This document shows positions 1-8,644 of a stretch of 23,800 nt of DNA, one piece after another. The notes beneath the pieces are model-generated. The model was not told where the DNA came from. It saw only the letters and a program-made list of their open reading frames with translations, and did no database searches. The translations under genes and the position numbers were made by a program. Position 1 is the first letter of the stretch. Each line of letters starts with the position of its first letter. Location of the stretch: NCBI GenBank assembly GCA_900539915.1, contig UQDU01000031.1, positions 1 to 23,800 of the forward strand, written 5' to 3'. Source of the DNA: an uncultured Bacteroidales bacterium. Its GTDB lineage: Bacteria; Bacteroidota; Bacteroidia; Bacteroidales; Muribaculaceae.

Positions 1-34
1 TCCATCTCAAAATCCGCAGCTCAGGATTTAACTT

Positions 35-1522
35 TTGTTATTAAACACCCTCTTACTCTACACTGTGACATTGTTCTCATTTGGCGGTACACGTAATTAT
101 CCTTCACTTGCCGCATCCCTCATACCTCTGATTTTCTTGTTGATAGCGCTGCCGCTCGTCATTGTCGTGGCCGGAAGCGGAGCTGTCCTGTCAGCCGGAC
201 CTGTGCTGCTCCTCTCAGCAGCTGCACTGTCCTACGGACTCGCCCTCGCCACACGCACCATCTCACGCCGCGGAGCCATCATGGGCATGCGCCGCAGTGC
301 CTCCCAGATACTCCCGGCGGTGCCGATACTCATCTGCATCGCCCTTGTAGCCTCGTCATGGATGCTGTCGGGAGTCGTGCCCACACTGATAACCTTCGGT
401 CTCAATGTGCTCAAACCTCACACATTTCTGGTGGTGGCATGCGCCACCTGCGCCGTCATATCCGTGATGACGGGAAGCTCATGGACCACCATAGCCACGA
501 TAGGCATAGCCTTCATGGGCATAGGCGAAGCCATGGGATTCAGCGATCCGTGGATAGCCGGAGCCATCATCTCGGGAGCCTATTTCGGCGACAAGGTATC
601 GCCGCTCAGCGACACTACAGTCGTGGCATCGTCGACTGTGGGCGTCGACCTGTTTGACCATATCCGTTACATGGTCATCACCACTGTCCCGGCCATGACT
701 GTCGCTCTGCTCATATACCTGATAGCCGGATGGTGCTTCACCCCGGCCCCTGCATCACAGACAGCCGCCATGCTTGACGCGCTTGACTCCACATTCCGCA
801 TCACTCCCTGGACGCTCGTCATCCCGGCCATTACCCTGGCACTGATTGCCATGCGCATCCCGTCGATATGGGTGATGATTGCCGCCTCCTTGGCCGGAAT
901 CGCCGGCATTTTCATATTCCAGCCCGGCCTGGAGCTGCACCTCGCGGAGATAGCGAGGACTTTATGGTCCGGCATAAGCCTCACCACCGGCAACAGCGTG
1001 CTCGACGAGTTAATCACCTCCTCGGGAGTCCTCGGCATGCTGCCTACCATCTGGCTGATACTGTCGGCCATGATATTCGGAGCGGCCATGATAGGCACCG
1101 GGATGCTTACACGACTGACCGACGCATTTACCGGCCGCATGAAATCGCGCACCTCCATCGTCGGTGCCACACTGTGCAGCGGCTTGTCCATGAACTGTCT
1201 GACCGGCGACCAGTATCTTTCGCTCATCATCACCGGCAATATGTACCGCTCGCTCTATCGCGGTTTCGGGCTGGAAAAAAGGTTGCTCAGCCGCTCCATG
1301 GAAGACAGCATTTCGGTGACCTCGGTGCTCATCCCCTGGAACTCCTGCGGCCTGACCCAGGCAGCCGTGCTCGGGGTCGCGACCTTTGCTTATGCGCCGT
1401 TTTGCTTCTTCAATTACCTTACGCCTCTCTTCTCGATACTGATAACACGCCTCGGCTACAAGATACCCGAGCCGCCCAAACTACGCCAACCTGTAAGAAT
1501 TACAGCCTCATCATCGCAATAA
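35..1522 (+). CDS. nhaC: NhaC-family Na+/H+ antiporter (start uncertain)
   Basis: Predicted inner-membrane sodium/proton antiporter, about 495 residues if translation starts at TTG 35. The sequence shows roughly eleven hydrophobic segments. It carries the NhaC hallmark GAYFGDKVSPLSDTT around residues 180-195 and the C-terminal conserved stretch with NCLTGDQ and IPWNSCG. Length fits the family (about 450-500). The start is odd: the reading frame opens after a TAA at 29-31, and its first ATG is codon 83 (position 281), which would remove the first two membrane segments. A non-ATG start is therefore needed, with TTG 35, GTG 65 or TTG 71 as candidates; alternatively the first bases of the window are misassembled. 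Comparison with the usual family N-terminus favours a start near 65-71. The next gene, porT, begins 27 bases after the stop, so the two may be cotranscribed. Family assignment is secure; substrate (Na+ or other) is inferred from the family. Confidence 0.88.
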   Translation: MLLNTLLLYTVTLFSFGGTRNYPSLAASLIPLIFLLIALPLVIVVAGSGAVLSAGPVLLLSAAALSYGLALATRTISRRGAIMGMRRSASQILPAVPILICIALVASSWMLSGVVPTLITFGLNVLKPHTFLVVACATCAVISVMTGSSWTTIATIGIAFMGIGEAMGFSDPWIAGAIISGAYFGDKVSPLSDTTVVASSTVGVDLFDHIRYMVITTVPAMTVALLIYLIAGWCFTPAPASQTAAMLDALDSTFRITPWTLVIPAITLALIAMRIPSIWVMIAASLAGIAGIFIFQPGLELHLAEIARTLWSGISLTTGNSVLDELITSSGVLGMLPTIWLILSAMIFGAAMIGTGMLTRLTDAFTGRMKSRTSIVGATLCSGLSMNCLTGDQYLSLIITGNMYRSLYRGFGLEKRLLSRSMEDSISVTSVLIPWNSCGLTQAAVLGVATFAYAPFCFFNYLTPLFSILITRLGYKIPEPPKLRQPVRITASSSQ

Positions 1523-1549
1523 ACTGACAGTTTGCGCGTTTCACTATAG

Positions 1550-2317
1550 ATGAATAAGCTTATTTCAGCCCTCACCCGGCCAATCATGGGTGCCGGCATA
1601 CTAATATTCTTGCTATCGGCCCTCGGAGCAGCCGGCGCATCCGCCCAATACAAGGATGACAAACTGCTCAACCGCCCCTATGCCGACAATCGCGCCTGGC
1701 ATCTGGGATTTTCTGTGGGCATGCACACCGAAGGCCTAAATCTGACCAACAACGGCATCCTGACCGACGGCGACAAGCGTCAGTGGTTTGCCGAACAGCC
1801 GAGCTATGCACCCGGCTTCTGTATCAACGGCCTTGTCGATTTCCGCCTCAACGACTTTTTCAGCGTCAGGCTGTCGCCGGGCTTGTGGTTCGGCAGCCGC
1901 ACGGTCAAGTTCTACAACGCCCTCCCCGGCCCCCACGAAGGAGTCACCGAGAGCGTCGACATCAAGAGCACCTACATAGTGCTCCCCATAGACCTCAAAT
2001 ATGCCGCACGCCGATGGCGCAATCTGCGCCCCTACATAGTGGGAGGCGTGATGCCGGCCTTTGACGTGGGCAAGAAACCGGCCATGGACATCCTGTCGCT
2101 CAAAAGCACCGACTGCTACCTGACCATAGGCTTCGGATGCGATTTCTATCTGCCGTTTTTCAAACTCATCCCCGAGGTCAAATTCTGCTTCGGCATGGCC
2201 AACATACTCCAGACTGACCGCCCCACACTGGCCGATCAGCCCTCGCTCATCGCATTTACCAACAGTCTCAAGAAGGTCACCTCCAACATGGTGGTGGTCT
2301 CGTTCTATTTCGAATAA
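1550..2317 (+). CDS. porT: PorT-family type IX secretion outer membrane protein
   Basis: Outer-membrane beta-barrel protein of the PorT/SprT family, needed for type IX secretion in Porphyromonas and Flavobacterium. The 255-residue product has an N-terminal signal peptide with a hydrophobic core at about 11-30 and a likely cleavage after ASA before QYKDD. The mature part shows alternating hydrophobic/aromatic strands typical of small barrels. Conserved-looking segments are HLGFSVGMHTEGLNL, a central LRPYIVGGVMPAFD and the late EVKFCFGMANIL, and it ends in VVVSFYFE with a terminal aromatic residue, as expected for BAM insertion. It lies only three bases upstream of porP, which supports a secretion role and cotranscription. 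The exact biochemical role of PorT in the system is not settled. The product could be described more cautiously as an outer membrane beta-barrel domain protein. Confidence 0.8.
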   Translation: MNKLISALTRPIMGAGILIFLLSALGAAGASAQYKDDKLLNRPYADNRAWHLGFSVGMHTEGLNLTNNGILTDGDKRQWFAEQPSYAPGFCINGLVDFRLNDFFSVRLSPGLWFGSRTVKFYNALPGPHEGVTESVDIKSTYIVLPIDLKYAARRWRNLRPYIVGGVMPAFDVGKKPAMDILSLKSTDCYLTIGFGCDFYLPFFKLIPEVKFCFGMANILQTDRPTLADQPSLIAFTNSLKKVTSNMVVVSFYFE

Positions 2318-2320
2318 CGG

Positions 2321-3349
2321 ATGACGAAGTTACGCAAATTATCCCTCCGTTTCGCCCTGCTGACAGCAGTCCTCCTGGCGTGCGCCTGTCCTAAAGCCTC
2401 CGCCCAGACCGATCCGCTCTTCACGCAGTATTTCGAAGTCCCCTCATACTATAACCCGGCAGCTATCGGCCTGACCGATTTCGTCAGATTCCGCGCCATA
2501 TCGCGGCTGCAGTGGGTAGGCATCTCCCACGCCCCCACCACATTTGCCCTCGCCGCCGATATGCCTCTGAAACTGTTTGACCGCCGTTGGGGCGTAGGTC
2601 TCGTGCTTAACCAGGACTCCTACGGACTGTTCAGCAACCTTGGCGGCAACATACAGCTGGCGTTCAAGCAGAAGCTGTTCAGAGGCGAACTGACAGCGGC
2701 TGTGCAGATAGGCATGTCGAGCATGACGTTCAAGGGCTCGGAAGTGGAAATAGATTTTGACGACGACTACCACATCGGACAAGACGAAGCCATCCCTACC
2801 ACTGACATCTCCGGAACGGCTTTTGACGTAGGTTTGGGAGTACACTACACCCACAAACTTTTCTGGGCCGGAGTCAGCATGCTCCACCTCAATTCACCCT
2901 CACTGTCGCTTGGCGATGCGGTGGCCTCTTCGGGCAGCTCGTCGGAGTCTGAAATAGGCGGAGACGCTAAAAATTACAAATTAGACTTAAAGCCGACACT
3001 TTATTTCATGGGTGGTAGCAATATTCCGCTCAGAAACACGTTATTTGAAGTGATGCCATCGGTTATGGTGGCAAGCGACTTCGGCAGCAACACCACATTT
3101 GAGGTGACTGCCCGCACCCGATGGAAAAAGTTTCTTACATTTGGAGTCGGCTACAGATATAACGATGCCGTATCAGTCATGGCATCAGGCGAATACAAAG
3201 GTTTCTTCCTCGCCTATTCCTACGACTACCCCCTCTCCGACATAGCGAAACTATCATCCGGAAGCCATGAAATCCTCGCTGGTTACAGCCTAAAACTCGA
3301 CCTCGGCGACCATAACAAATACAAACACAAGAGCATACGCATACTCTAA
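2321..3349 (+). CDS. porP: PorP/SprF-family type IX secretion membrane protein
   Basis: Outer-membrane protein of the PorP/SprF family, a 342-residue beta-barrel that in Porphyromonas is encoded first in porPKLMN and is linked to the PorK/PorN ring and cell-surface attachment of cargo. The signal peptide covers about residues 1-28 (cleavage after ASA, before QTD). The segment right after it, DPLFTQYFEVPSYYNPAAIG, is the family signature. Later strands WGVGLVLNQDSYG, FDVGLGVHYTHKLFWAGVS and FLAYSYDYPLS also match the family pattern. The end, a basic NKYKHKSIRIL, follows a GYSLKLDL strand. A Ser-rich stretch (about residues 203-212) interrupts the barrel, probably a surface loop. Codon use becomes noticeably more AT-rich from about 2965 to 3060. 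porK starts ten bases after the stop. A possible LLAC lipobox in the signal peptide is less convincing than the ASA-Q site. Confidence 0.88.
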   Translation: MTKLRKLSLRFALLTAVLLACACPKASAQTDPLFTQYFEVPSYYNPAAIGLTDFVRFRAISRLQWVGISHAPTTFALAADMPLKLFDRRWGVGLVLNQDSYGLFSNLGGNIQLAFKQKLFRGELTAAVQIGMSSMTFKGSEVEIDFDDDYHIGQDEAIPTTDISGTAFDVGLGVHYTHKLFWAGVSMLHLNSPSLSLGDAVASSGSSSESEIGGDAKNYKLDLKPTLYFMGGSNIPLRNTLFEVMPSVMVASDFGSNTTFEVTARTRWKKFLTFGVGYRYNDAVSVMASGEYKGFFLAYSYDYPLSDIAKLSSGSHEILAGYSLKLDLGDHNKYKHKSIRIL

Positions 3350-3359
3350 GTTATCACAA

Positions 3360-4805
3360 ATGAAAAAAATCACCATCTATATCTCAGCACTCATCATTGC
3401 AATGGGCATCGCATCCTGCGGCTCATTGGGACGTTCGTCTGGCTCGGGAGGCGAAGTGACAGGTGTTTCAGGCACTGCGTGGACCGAACCGACACCCTAC
3501 GGCATGGTACTCGTGGACCGCGGCTCCATCATACTCGGCCCGCAGCAGGCCGATTCGGCATGGAATCTGGCCGCCGATGCCCGAGGAGCATCAGTGGATG
3601 CTTTCTGGATGGACGAGACCGAGGTGACCAACGGCAAGTACAAGCAGTTTGTGTTCTGGGTGCGTGACAGCATCATCCGCGAACGCCTTGCCGACCCATC
3701 ATACGGCGGCAACGAAGCCTTCAAAATCGAAGAGGACAAGGAGGGCAACCCCATCACTCCGCACCTCAACTGGAGCAAGCCAATACCCTGGCGCAATGCC
3801 AACGAGGATGAGCAGCGCGCCATCGAGAGCCTCTACCGCACCAACCCCATCACCGGCAAGCGCGAGCTCGACCCCACACAGCTCAACTACCGCTACGAGA
3901 TTTTCAACACCACAGAGGCCGTCAAGCGCAAAAACCGCCTTGACCCGACGCGCCGCATCTACGATACCGACAAGCCTGTCCCCACCGACAATCCTATCAT
4001 CTCCAAGGACACCGCCTACATCAACGATGCAGGCGAAATCGTCCGCGAGACCGTCACACGTGCCCTCACCGGCGACTACGATTTCCTCAACACCTACATC
4101 GTCAACGTGTATCCTGACACCACCTGCTGGGTCAACGACTTCGAGAATGCCTACAACGAGCCCTATGTACGCCTCTATTTCTCCCATCCCGGCTACAGCG
4201 AATATCCCGTAGTGGGTGTAAGCTGGGACCAGGCCAACGCTTTCGCCAACTGGCGTACTGACTATCTGCGCCGCTCCATCGGCCGCAACGGAGTCATCAT
4301 AGAGCCTTACCGCCTCCCCACCGAAGCCGAGTGGGAATACGCCGCCCGTGCCGGCATGTCTGAAAACAAATATCCCTGGGAGGGCGACCTGCCTCTGACC
4401 GACGATGACAAGGGTTGCTTCTACGCCAACTTCAAGCCACAGGACGGCAACTATACCCTTGACGGCCAGCTGATAACCTCACGTGTGGGCACATACCAGC
4501 CCAACGATTTCGGTCTGTATGACATGGCCGGCAACGTGAGCGAATGGACATCGACCGCCTTCACCCCCTCGGTCAGCAAGATTACCAGCGACCTCAATCC
4601 CGAGTACCGCTACAACGCGGCCAAGGAGGACCCCTACCGCCTCAAGCGCAAGATTATCCGCGGCGGCTCATGGAAGGATGTGGCACACAACGTGCGCTCC
4701 GACCTGCGCCAGTGGGAATATGAAAACGAGCAACGCTCCTATATCGGTTTCCGCTGCGTGCGCTCCCAGATAGGATTCGCCAAGGGCAACAAGTCGCGCC
4801 ACTGA
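3360..4805 (+). CDS. porK: PorK/GldK type IX secretion ring lipoprotein
   Basis: Lipoprotein of the PorK/GldK family, which with PorN forms the large periplasmic ring under the outer membrane in type IX secretion. The 481-residue product begins with a lipoprotein signal ending IASC (Cys20). The residues after Cys20 (GSLGRSSGSGG) have no acidic surface-export signal, consistent with staying on the periplasmic face. The body is a formylglycine-generating-enzyme/sulfatase-modifying-factor fold. It shows MVLVDRGSIILG near the start, DETEVTNGKYKQF (about 81-93), VGVSWDQANAFANWR, YRLPTEAEWEYAARAG, FGLYDMAGNVSEWT, IIRGGSWKD and SYIGFRCV in order. A long insert rich in charged and Pro/Thr residues (about 115-270) separates the first two blocks, as expected for GldK. 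Active-site cysteines of true FGEs are not apparent, so the fold is structural here. Sits in porP-porK-porL order. Confidence 0.93.
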   Translation: MKKITIYISALIIAMGIASCGSLGRSSGSGGEVTGVSGTAWTEPTPYGMVLVDRGSIILGPQQADSAWNLAADARGASVDAFWMDETEVTNGKYKQFVFWVRDSIIRERLADPSYGGNEAFKIEEDKEGNPITPHLNWSKPIPWRNANEDEQRAIESLYRTNPITGKRELDPTQLNYRYEIFNTTEAVKRKNRLDPTRRIYDTDKPVPTDNPIISKDTAYINDAGEIVRETVTRALTGDYDFLNTYIVNVYPDTTCWVNDFENAYNEPYVRLYFSHPGYSEYPVVGVSWDQANAFANWRTDYLRRSIGRNGVIIEPYRLPTEAEWEYAARAGMSENKYPWEGDLPLTDDDKGCFYANFKPQDGNYTLDGQLITSRVGTYQPNDFGLYDMAGNVSEWTSTAFTPSVSKITSDLNPEYRYNAAKEDPYRLKRKIIRGGSWKDVAHNVRSDLRQWEYENEQRSYIGFRCVRSQIGFAKGNKSRH

Positions 4806-4867
4806 TACGCAATCGACACACACTCAACTTCACCACCAACCATACATTTCTTTGACCATACACTACA

Positions 4868-5830
4868 ATGGGTAAAATAAAAAGATATAAAAACAGCGTG
4901 GAGCGCTTTCTCTCAGGCGAGAGCGGCCAGCGGTTCTTTAACTTCGCCTACTCCATAGGTGCCGCCGTAGTCATCTGGGGCGCACTGTTCAAGATACTCC
5001 ACCTCCCCGGAGGCAACCTGCTGCTCTGCATAGGCATGGGCACCGAGGTATTGATGTTTATCCTCACTGCATTTGACCGTCCGCCGCGCGAATACCGCTG
5101 GGAAGACGTGTTCCCCGTGCTTCAGTCACGAGACCCTGAGGACCGTCCCGATTTCGGAGGCACAGGAGGCAGCGTGCTCATCAACGGGGCTGTCAATGCC
5201 ACCGACATCGCATCCGGACAGCCGGCTTCTGCCGGAGGAGCCACCGTCACTGTAGCCGCAACCCCGGCCGCCGCGACATCGTCAGTGCCCGCACCGTCGG
5301 AAATCACCGACCTCGCATCTGCCACCCAGGACTATATGACCAAGATGGGCGAAATCGCCCGGACCATGGAGCAGCTGCGTGACACCACCGCAGCCCTCAA
5401 CGAGGTCAGCAAGGTGCTTCTCGAGAGCTACCGCGCCATCACCGAAAACTCCGAGGGCATATCTTCCAGCTCCACAGGCTACGTCACCCAGATGGAAGAC
5501 CTCAACCGCAATATCGGCGGACTTAACACCATCTACGAGATACAGCTCAAAAGCGTATCGAGCCAGCTCGACTCCATCGACCGCGTCAACCGCGGCATCA
5601 AGGACATCCGCGACATGTATGAGAAGAGCTCGCAGCAGAGCGCACGCTACTACGAAGAGACCGAGAAGATGGCCCGCTACATGCAGCAGCTCAATCAGGT
5701 GTACGAGAAGATGATCCACGCCATGACTGTCAACATGTACCGCGCTCCCATGCCCGGCACTGCTCCCGATGCTCCCCAGTCTCAACCCTCCACACCTTCA
5801 GCCGACAACAATCCATTTACCCGTAACTGA
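4868..5830 (+). CDS. porL: PorL/GldL type IX secretion motor protein
   Basis: Inner-membrane stator-like subunit of the type IX secretion motor. PorL/GldL pentamers with a PorM/GldM dimer convert proton flow into mechanical work. The 320-residue product has two N-terminal membrane helices (about 25-42 and 51-69) joined by a short LHLPGGN turn. A glutamate, Glu60 in GMGTEVLMF, lies in the second helix and matches the conserved intramembrane acid expected for proton conduction. After the FDRPPREYRWEDVFPVL segment comes an Ala/Thr/Pro-rich linker (about 100-150). A long helical, coiled-coil-like cytoplasmic region (about 150-285) follows, then a disordered Pro/Ser-rich end. The next gene, porM, begins right at the stop codon, indicating translational coupling. 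The 62-base gap from porK shows no terminator. Confidence 0.93.
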   Translation: MGKIKRYKNSVERFLSGESGQRFFNFAYSIGAAVVIWGALFKILHLPGGNLLLCIGMGTEVLMFILTAFDRPPREYRWEDVFPVLQSRDPEDRPDFGGTGGSVLINGAVNATDIASGQPASAGGATVTVAATPAAATSSVPAPSEITDLASATQDYMTKMGEIARTMEQLRDTTAALNEVSKVLLESYRAITENSEGISSSSTGYVTQMEDLNRNIGGLNTIYEIQLKSVSSQLDSIDRVNRGIKDIRDMYEKSSQQSARYYEETEKMARYMQQLNQVYEKMIHAMTVNMYRAPMPGTAPDAPQSQPSTPSADNNPFTRN

Positions 5831-7392
5831 TGGCCCAGAGCAACACACGTCTGTCACCCCGTCAGAAGATGATTAACCTCATGTACATCGTCCTGACGGC
5901 CATGCTTGCCCTCAATGTGTCAAGCGATGTACTCGACGGCTTCAAAGAAGTCGAAGACGGACTCGCACGCACCAACGAGACCGCATCTGACCGCAACAGC
6001 GGCATATACGGAGCTATCAGTGCCATGGCTCTCCAGAATCCCGAGAAAGGAAATCCCTGGCTGGCCAAAGCCACGGCTGTGCGTGACGAATCGCAGCGTC
6101 TCTACAATGAAATCGACTCGCTCAAATATCTCATCGTCCGCAAGAGCGACGGCGAGGAGGGCGATCCGCACAACATAGTCAATCTCGACGACCTCGAGTC
6201 GGCTGCAACGGTCATGCTCAACCCCACATCGCGCCTCGGCGAGAAACTCCGTCTGCAACTTGACTCCTATTCCGATTTCGTCACCAAGATGATTGCCGAC
6301 ACTTCTGTGATACGCAACATCAAAGCATCTCTCTCCACTTCTCCTGTCAAAAAACCGGGCATAGCATTGCCGGTCAAATGGGAAATAGCCAAGTTTGAAG
6401 GGCAGCCGGTAGTAGCTGCCGTCACCCATCTGACCAAACTGCAAAATGACCTCCGCTACGCCGAGGGCGAGACCCTCCAACAGCTCCTGTCGGCCATTGA
6501 CGCCACGGATGTGCGCGTCAACTCGCTCAACGCTTTCGTCATCCCCCAGAGCCGCTATGTGATGAAGGGCGGCAAATACTCGGCCAACATCGTGGTCGCC
6601 GCCGTTGACACCACCGCACGCCCTATGGTGACCATCAATGGCCGCACGCTCAACAATGACCGCGGCCTCTACGAATTTACCGCCGGCTCGGCAGGCAACT
6701 TCGACTATTCCGGCACGGTGACTTTCAGCATGGGCAACGGCTCTGACATGACTCTGCCGTTCAAATCATCCTACACCGTCATGGAGCCGATGGCATCTGT
6801 ATCCGCCACCAACATGAACGTGCTCTATGCCGGCATTGACAACCCTATCAGCATAGCTGTCCCCGGCATACCGATGAGCAAAATCAATGCTTCAATGACC
6901 AACGGGTCCCTTACTCGCAGCGGCGACAAGTGGGTAGCCCGTCCGGGCAAGGTGGGCAGTGATGCCGAAATAGTGGTGACCGCCCAGCTCGAGAGCGGCA
7001 ACCAGCGCATCAGCTCCACAAAATTCCGTGTGCGCCGTCTGCCTGACCCGACTCCCTTCATACCGTTCAACGGTGCCTCCGGACAGGAACGCTACAAGGG
7101 CGACACACCCATAAGCAAAGCTTCGCTGATGAGTGCATCGGGCCTCGGAGCCGCCATCGACGACGGCATCCTTGACACACCTTTTAAGGTGATTTCGTTT
7201 GAGACCGTATCCTTTGACTCCATGAACAATGCCATACCCGAAGTCAGCGACGGGCCTAATTTCTCGTCACGTCAGCGCGAATCGTTCCGACGGCTCTCGC
7301 GTGGCAAGCGGTTCTACATCTCGCGCATAAAGGTGTCCGGTCCTGACGGCACTCAGCGCACCCTGCGTCCCATGGAAGTCATCGTCAACTAA
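5830..7392 (+). CDS. porM: PorM/GldM type IX secretion motor/transmission protein
   Basis: Single-pass inner-membrane protein with a long periplasmic arm. PorM/GldM dimers sit inside the PorL pentamer and are thought to transmit motor rotation to the PorK/PorN ring. The 520-residue product has one membrane helix at about 13-31 (KMINLMYIVLTAMLALNVSS) and a conserved DVLDGFKEVEDGL after it. A mainly helical domain extends to about 220. Beta-rich repeats occupy the rest (for example YVMKGGKYSANIVVAA, the FTAGSAGNFDYSG segment and MNVLYAGIDNPISIAVPG), matching the D1-D4 organisation known for PorM/GldM. The C-terminal RLPDPTPFI segment is typical of the last domain. Length is close to known members (about 515). 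It overlaps the last base of porL and is followed after 30 bases by porN. Confidence 0.94.
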   Translation: MAQSNTRLSPRQKMINLMYIVLTAMLALNVSSDVLDGFKEVEDGLARTNETASDRNSGIYGAISAMALQNPEKGNPWLAKATAVRDESQRLYNEIDSLKYLIVRKSDGEEGDPHNIVNLDDLESAATVMLNPTSRLGEKLRLQLDSYSDFVTKMIADTSVIRNIKASLSTSPVKKPGIALPVKWEIAKFEGQPVVAAVTHLTKLQNDLRYAEGETLQQLLSAIDATDVRVNSLNAFVIPQSRYVMKGGKYSANIVVAAVDTTARPMVTINGRTLNNDRGLYEFTAGSAGNFDYSGTVTFSMGNGSDMTLPFKSSYTVMEPMASVSATNMNVLYAGIDNPISIAVPGIPMSKINASMTNGSLTRSGDKWVARPGKVGSDAEIVVTAQLESGNQRISSTKFRVRRLPDPTPFIPFNGASGQERYKGDTPISKASLMSASGLGAAIDDGILDTPFKVISFETVSFDSMNNAIPEVSDGPNFSSRQRESFRRLSRGKRFYISRIKVSGPDGTQRTLRPMEVIVN

Positions 7393-7422
7393 CAAGATTC
7401 CCTCTATATCTCTACCCTGAAT

Positions 7423-8619
7423 ATGAAACTATCACGCTATATCGCAGCTTTCTCCCTCCTGGCACTCACCGCTGTGTCAGCGATGGCTCAGGATCGCTCC
7501 ACGACCACAGGTGTGTCTCGCACCAATGCCGCCGAACGCCGACGCGCCCTCCAGCAGGCCGGCCCCGGCATCACGCAGCGCATGCAGAATGCCGCAGAGA
7601 CCACACCTATGAGCGATGCCGACCTCGAGTGGATGCGCGTCATATACCGCGAACTTGACCTCAACAAGGTCAAAAACGCTCCGCTCTATTACCCCGACGA
7701 GGTGATTGACGGCCAGAAAAACCTGTTTCGCATCATCATGGAACTCGTAGCCTCGGGGCAGCTCCCTGTCTACGAATATCTTGACGGTCGCGAAATATTC
7801 AACGACCAGTACCGTGTCAAGACACGTGACATGCTTGACCGCTTCCACATACTCTACACCGACGCCAAAGGCTCCACCGAAAAGCGTCCGCGCTTTGCCA
7901 TAGAGGACGCCGACGTGCCGTCAAACGAGGTGCTCTCCTATTATATAATAGAGCGTTGGGAATTTGACCATCGCACCAACAAGGTCAACTGCCACGTGGA
8001 AGCCATCTGCCCGGTGCTCCACCGCAGCGGCGATTTCGGAGGCGAAGCGGTGAAGTATCCCATGTTCTGGGTCAAATATTCCGACATCAAGCCCTACCTC
8101 TCCACCACATCAATATTCGTCGACGACAACAACAACCTCGCCACGCACTCCATCTCCGACTATTTCGCCAAGGTGCTGTATGACGGCGAAATATACAAGA
8201 CACGCAATCTCCGCAACCTCTCCCTGATGCAGATGTACAGCGACCCCGACCGCCGCAAAGAGGTACAGGACAGCATCCAGCAGAGCCTTGAAAACTGGGG
8301 CAAAAAGATGTGGGTACCCTCGCTTGAGGAACTTGAAGAGGCTCGCATAGCCCGCGAAGAAGCCGAAGCTGCCGCCGAAAACGGCACTCCGGCCGCCGCG
8401 CCTGTCATTGACAGCGAGGGACTTCCCGTAGTCACCGAGGAAGGCGCACAGACCGAGGAAGCTCCCAAAGTCAACTCTCGCGCCCGCAAGAGCGAAGCCG
8501 ACAAAAAGAAAGCCGACTCCAAGAAAAAGAAATCAAAGAAGAAACCAAAAGTCAAGCGCTCCAAGTCATCAGGCTCACAGCCGGCCGCCGAAAAGAGCGT
8601 CCGAAACCGCCGCCGCTGA
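7423..8619 (+). CDS. porN: PorN/GldN type IX secretion ring protein with basic tail
   Basis: Periplasmic partner of PorK in the type IX secretion ring. The 398-residue product has a cleavable signal peptide (about 1-22, cleavage MA before QDRST). The conserved GldN-type core runs from about 60 to 300. It includes WMRVIYRELDLNKVKNAPLYYP, LFRIIMELVASGQLPVYEYLDGREIF, YIIERWEFDHRT and CPVLHR, ending near WGKKMWVPSLEELEEARIA. A low-complexity extension follows: an acidic/Ala-rich stretch (about 305-348), then a 50-residue tail in which 23 residues are Lys or Arg (349-398). The core is closely family-like; the length and charge of the tail are the odd part. It is the last gene of the por block, followed by a repeat array and hairpin that probably end the transcript. 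Confidence 0.92.
   Translation: MKLSRYIAAFSLLALTAVSAMAQDRSTTTGVSRTNAAERRRALQQAGPGITQRMQNAAETTPMSDADLEWMRVIYRELDLNKVKNAPLYYPDEVIDGQKNLFRIIMELVASGQLPVYEYLDGREIFNDQYRVKTRDMLDRFHILYTDAKGSTEKRPRFAIEDADVPSNEVLSYYIIERWEFDHRTNKVNCHVEAICPVLHRSGDFGGEAVKYPMFWVKYSDIKPYLSTTSIFVDDNNNLATHSISDYFAKVLYDGEIYKTRNLRNLSLMQMYSDPDRRKEVQDSIQQSLENWGKKMWVPSLEELEEARIAREEAEAAAENGTPAAAPVIDSEGLPVVTEEGAQTEEAPKVNSRARKSEADKKKADSKKKKSKKKPKVKRSKSSGSQPAAEKSVRNRRR
8467..8616 (+). other. Lys/Arg-rich C-terminal tail of PorN
   Basis: This segment encodes residues 349-398 of PorN. By count 23 of 50 residues are Lys or Arg, with runs such as KKKADSKKKKSKKKPKVKR and a final RNRRR. No fold is expected. The tail is in frame with the conserved core and ends just before the stop, so it is part of the protein as read here. 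It could contact anionic LPS or peptidoglycan, but that is inference. Confidence 0.8.
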
Positions 8620-8644
8620 CTCGCCATAACCGCAGCCAACGATA

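Noticed and set aside
868..1527. 219-residue + strand frame
   Set aside because: It overlaps the antiporter in another frame, with His/Arg-rich low-sense sequence.
3699..4187. 162-residue minus-strand frame inside porK
   Set aside because: A Val/Gly/Asp-rich shadow of the porK codons.
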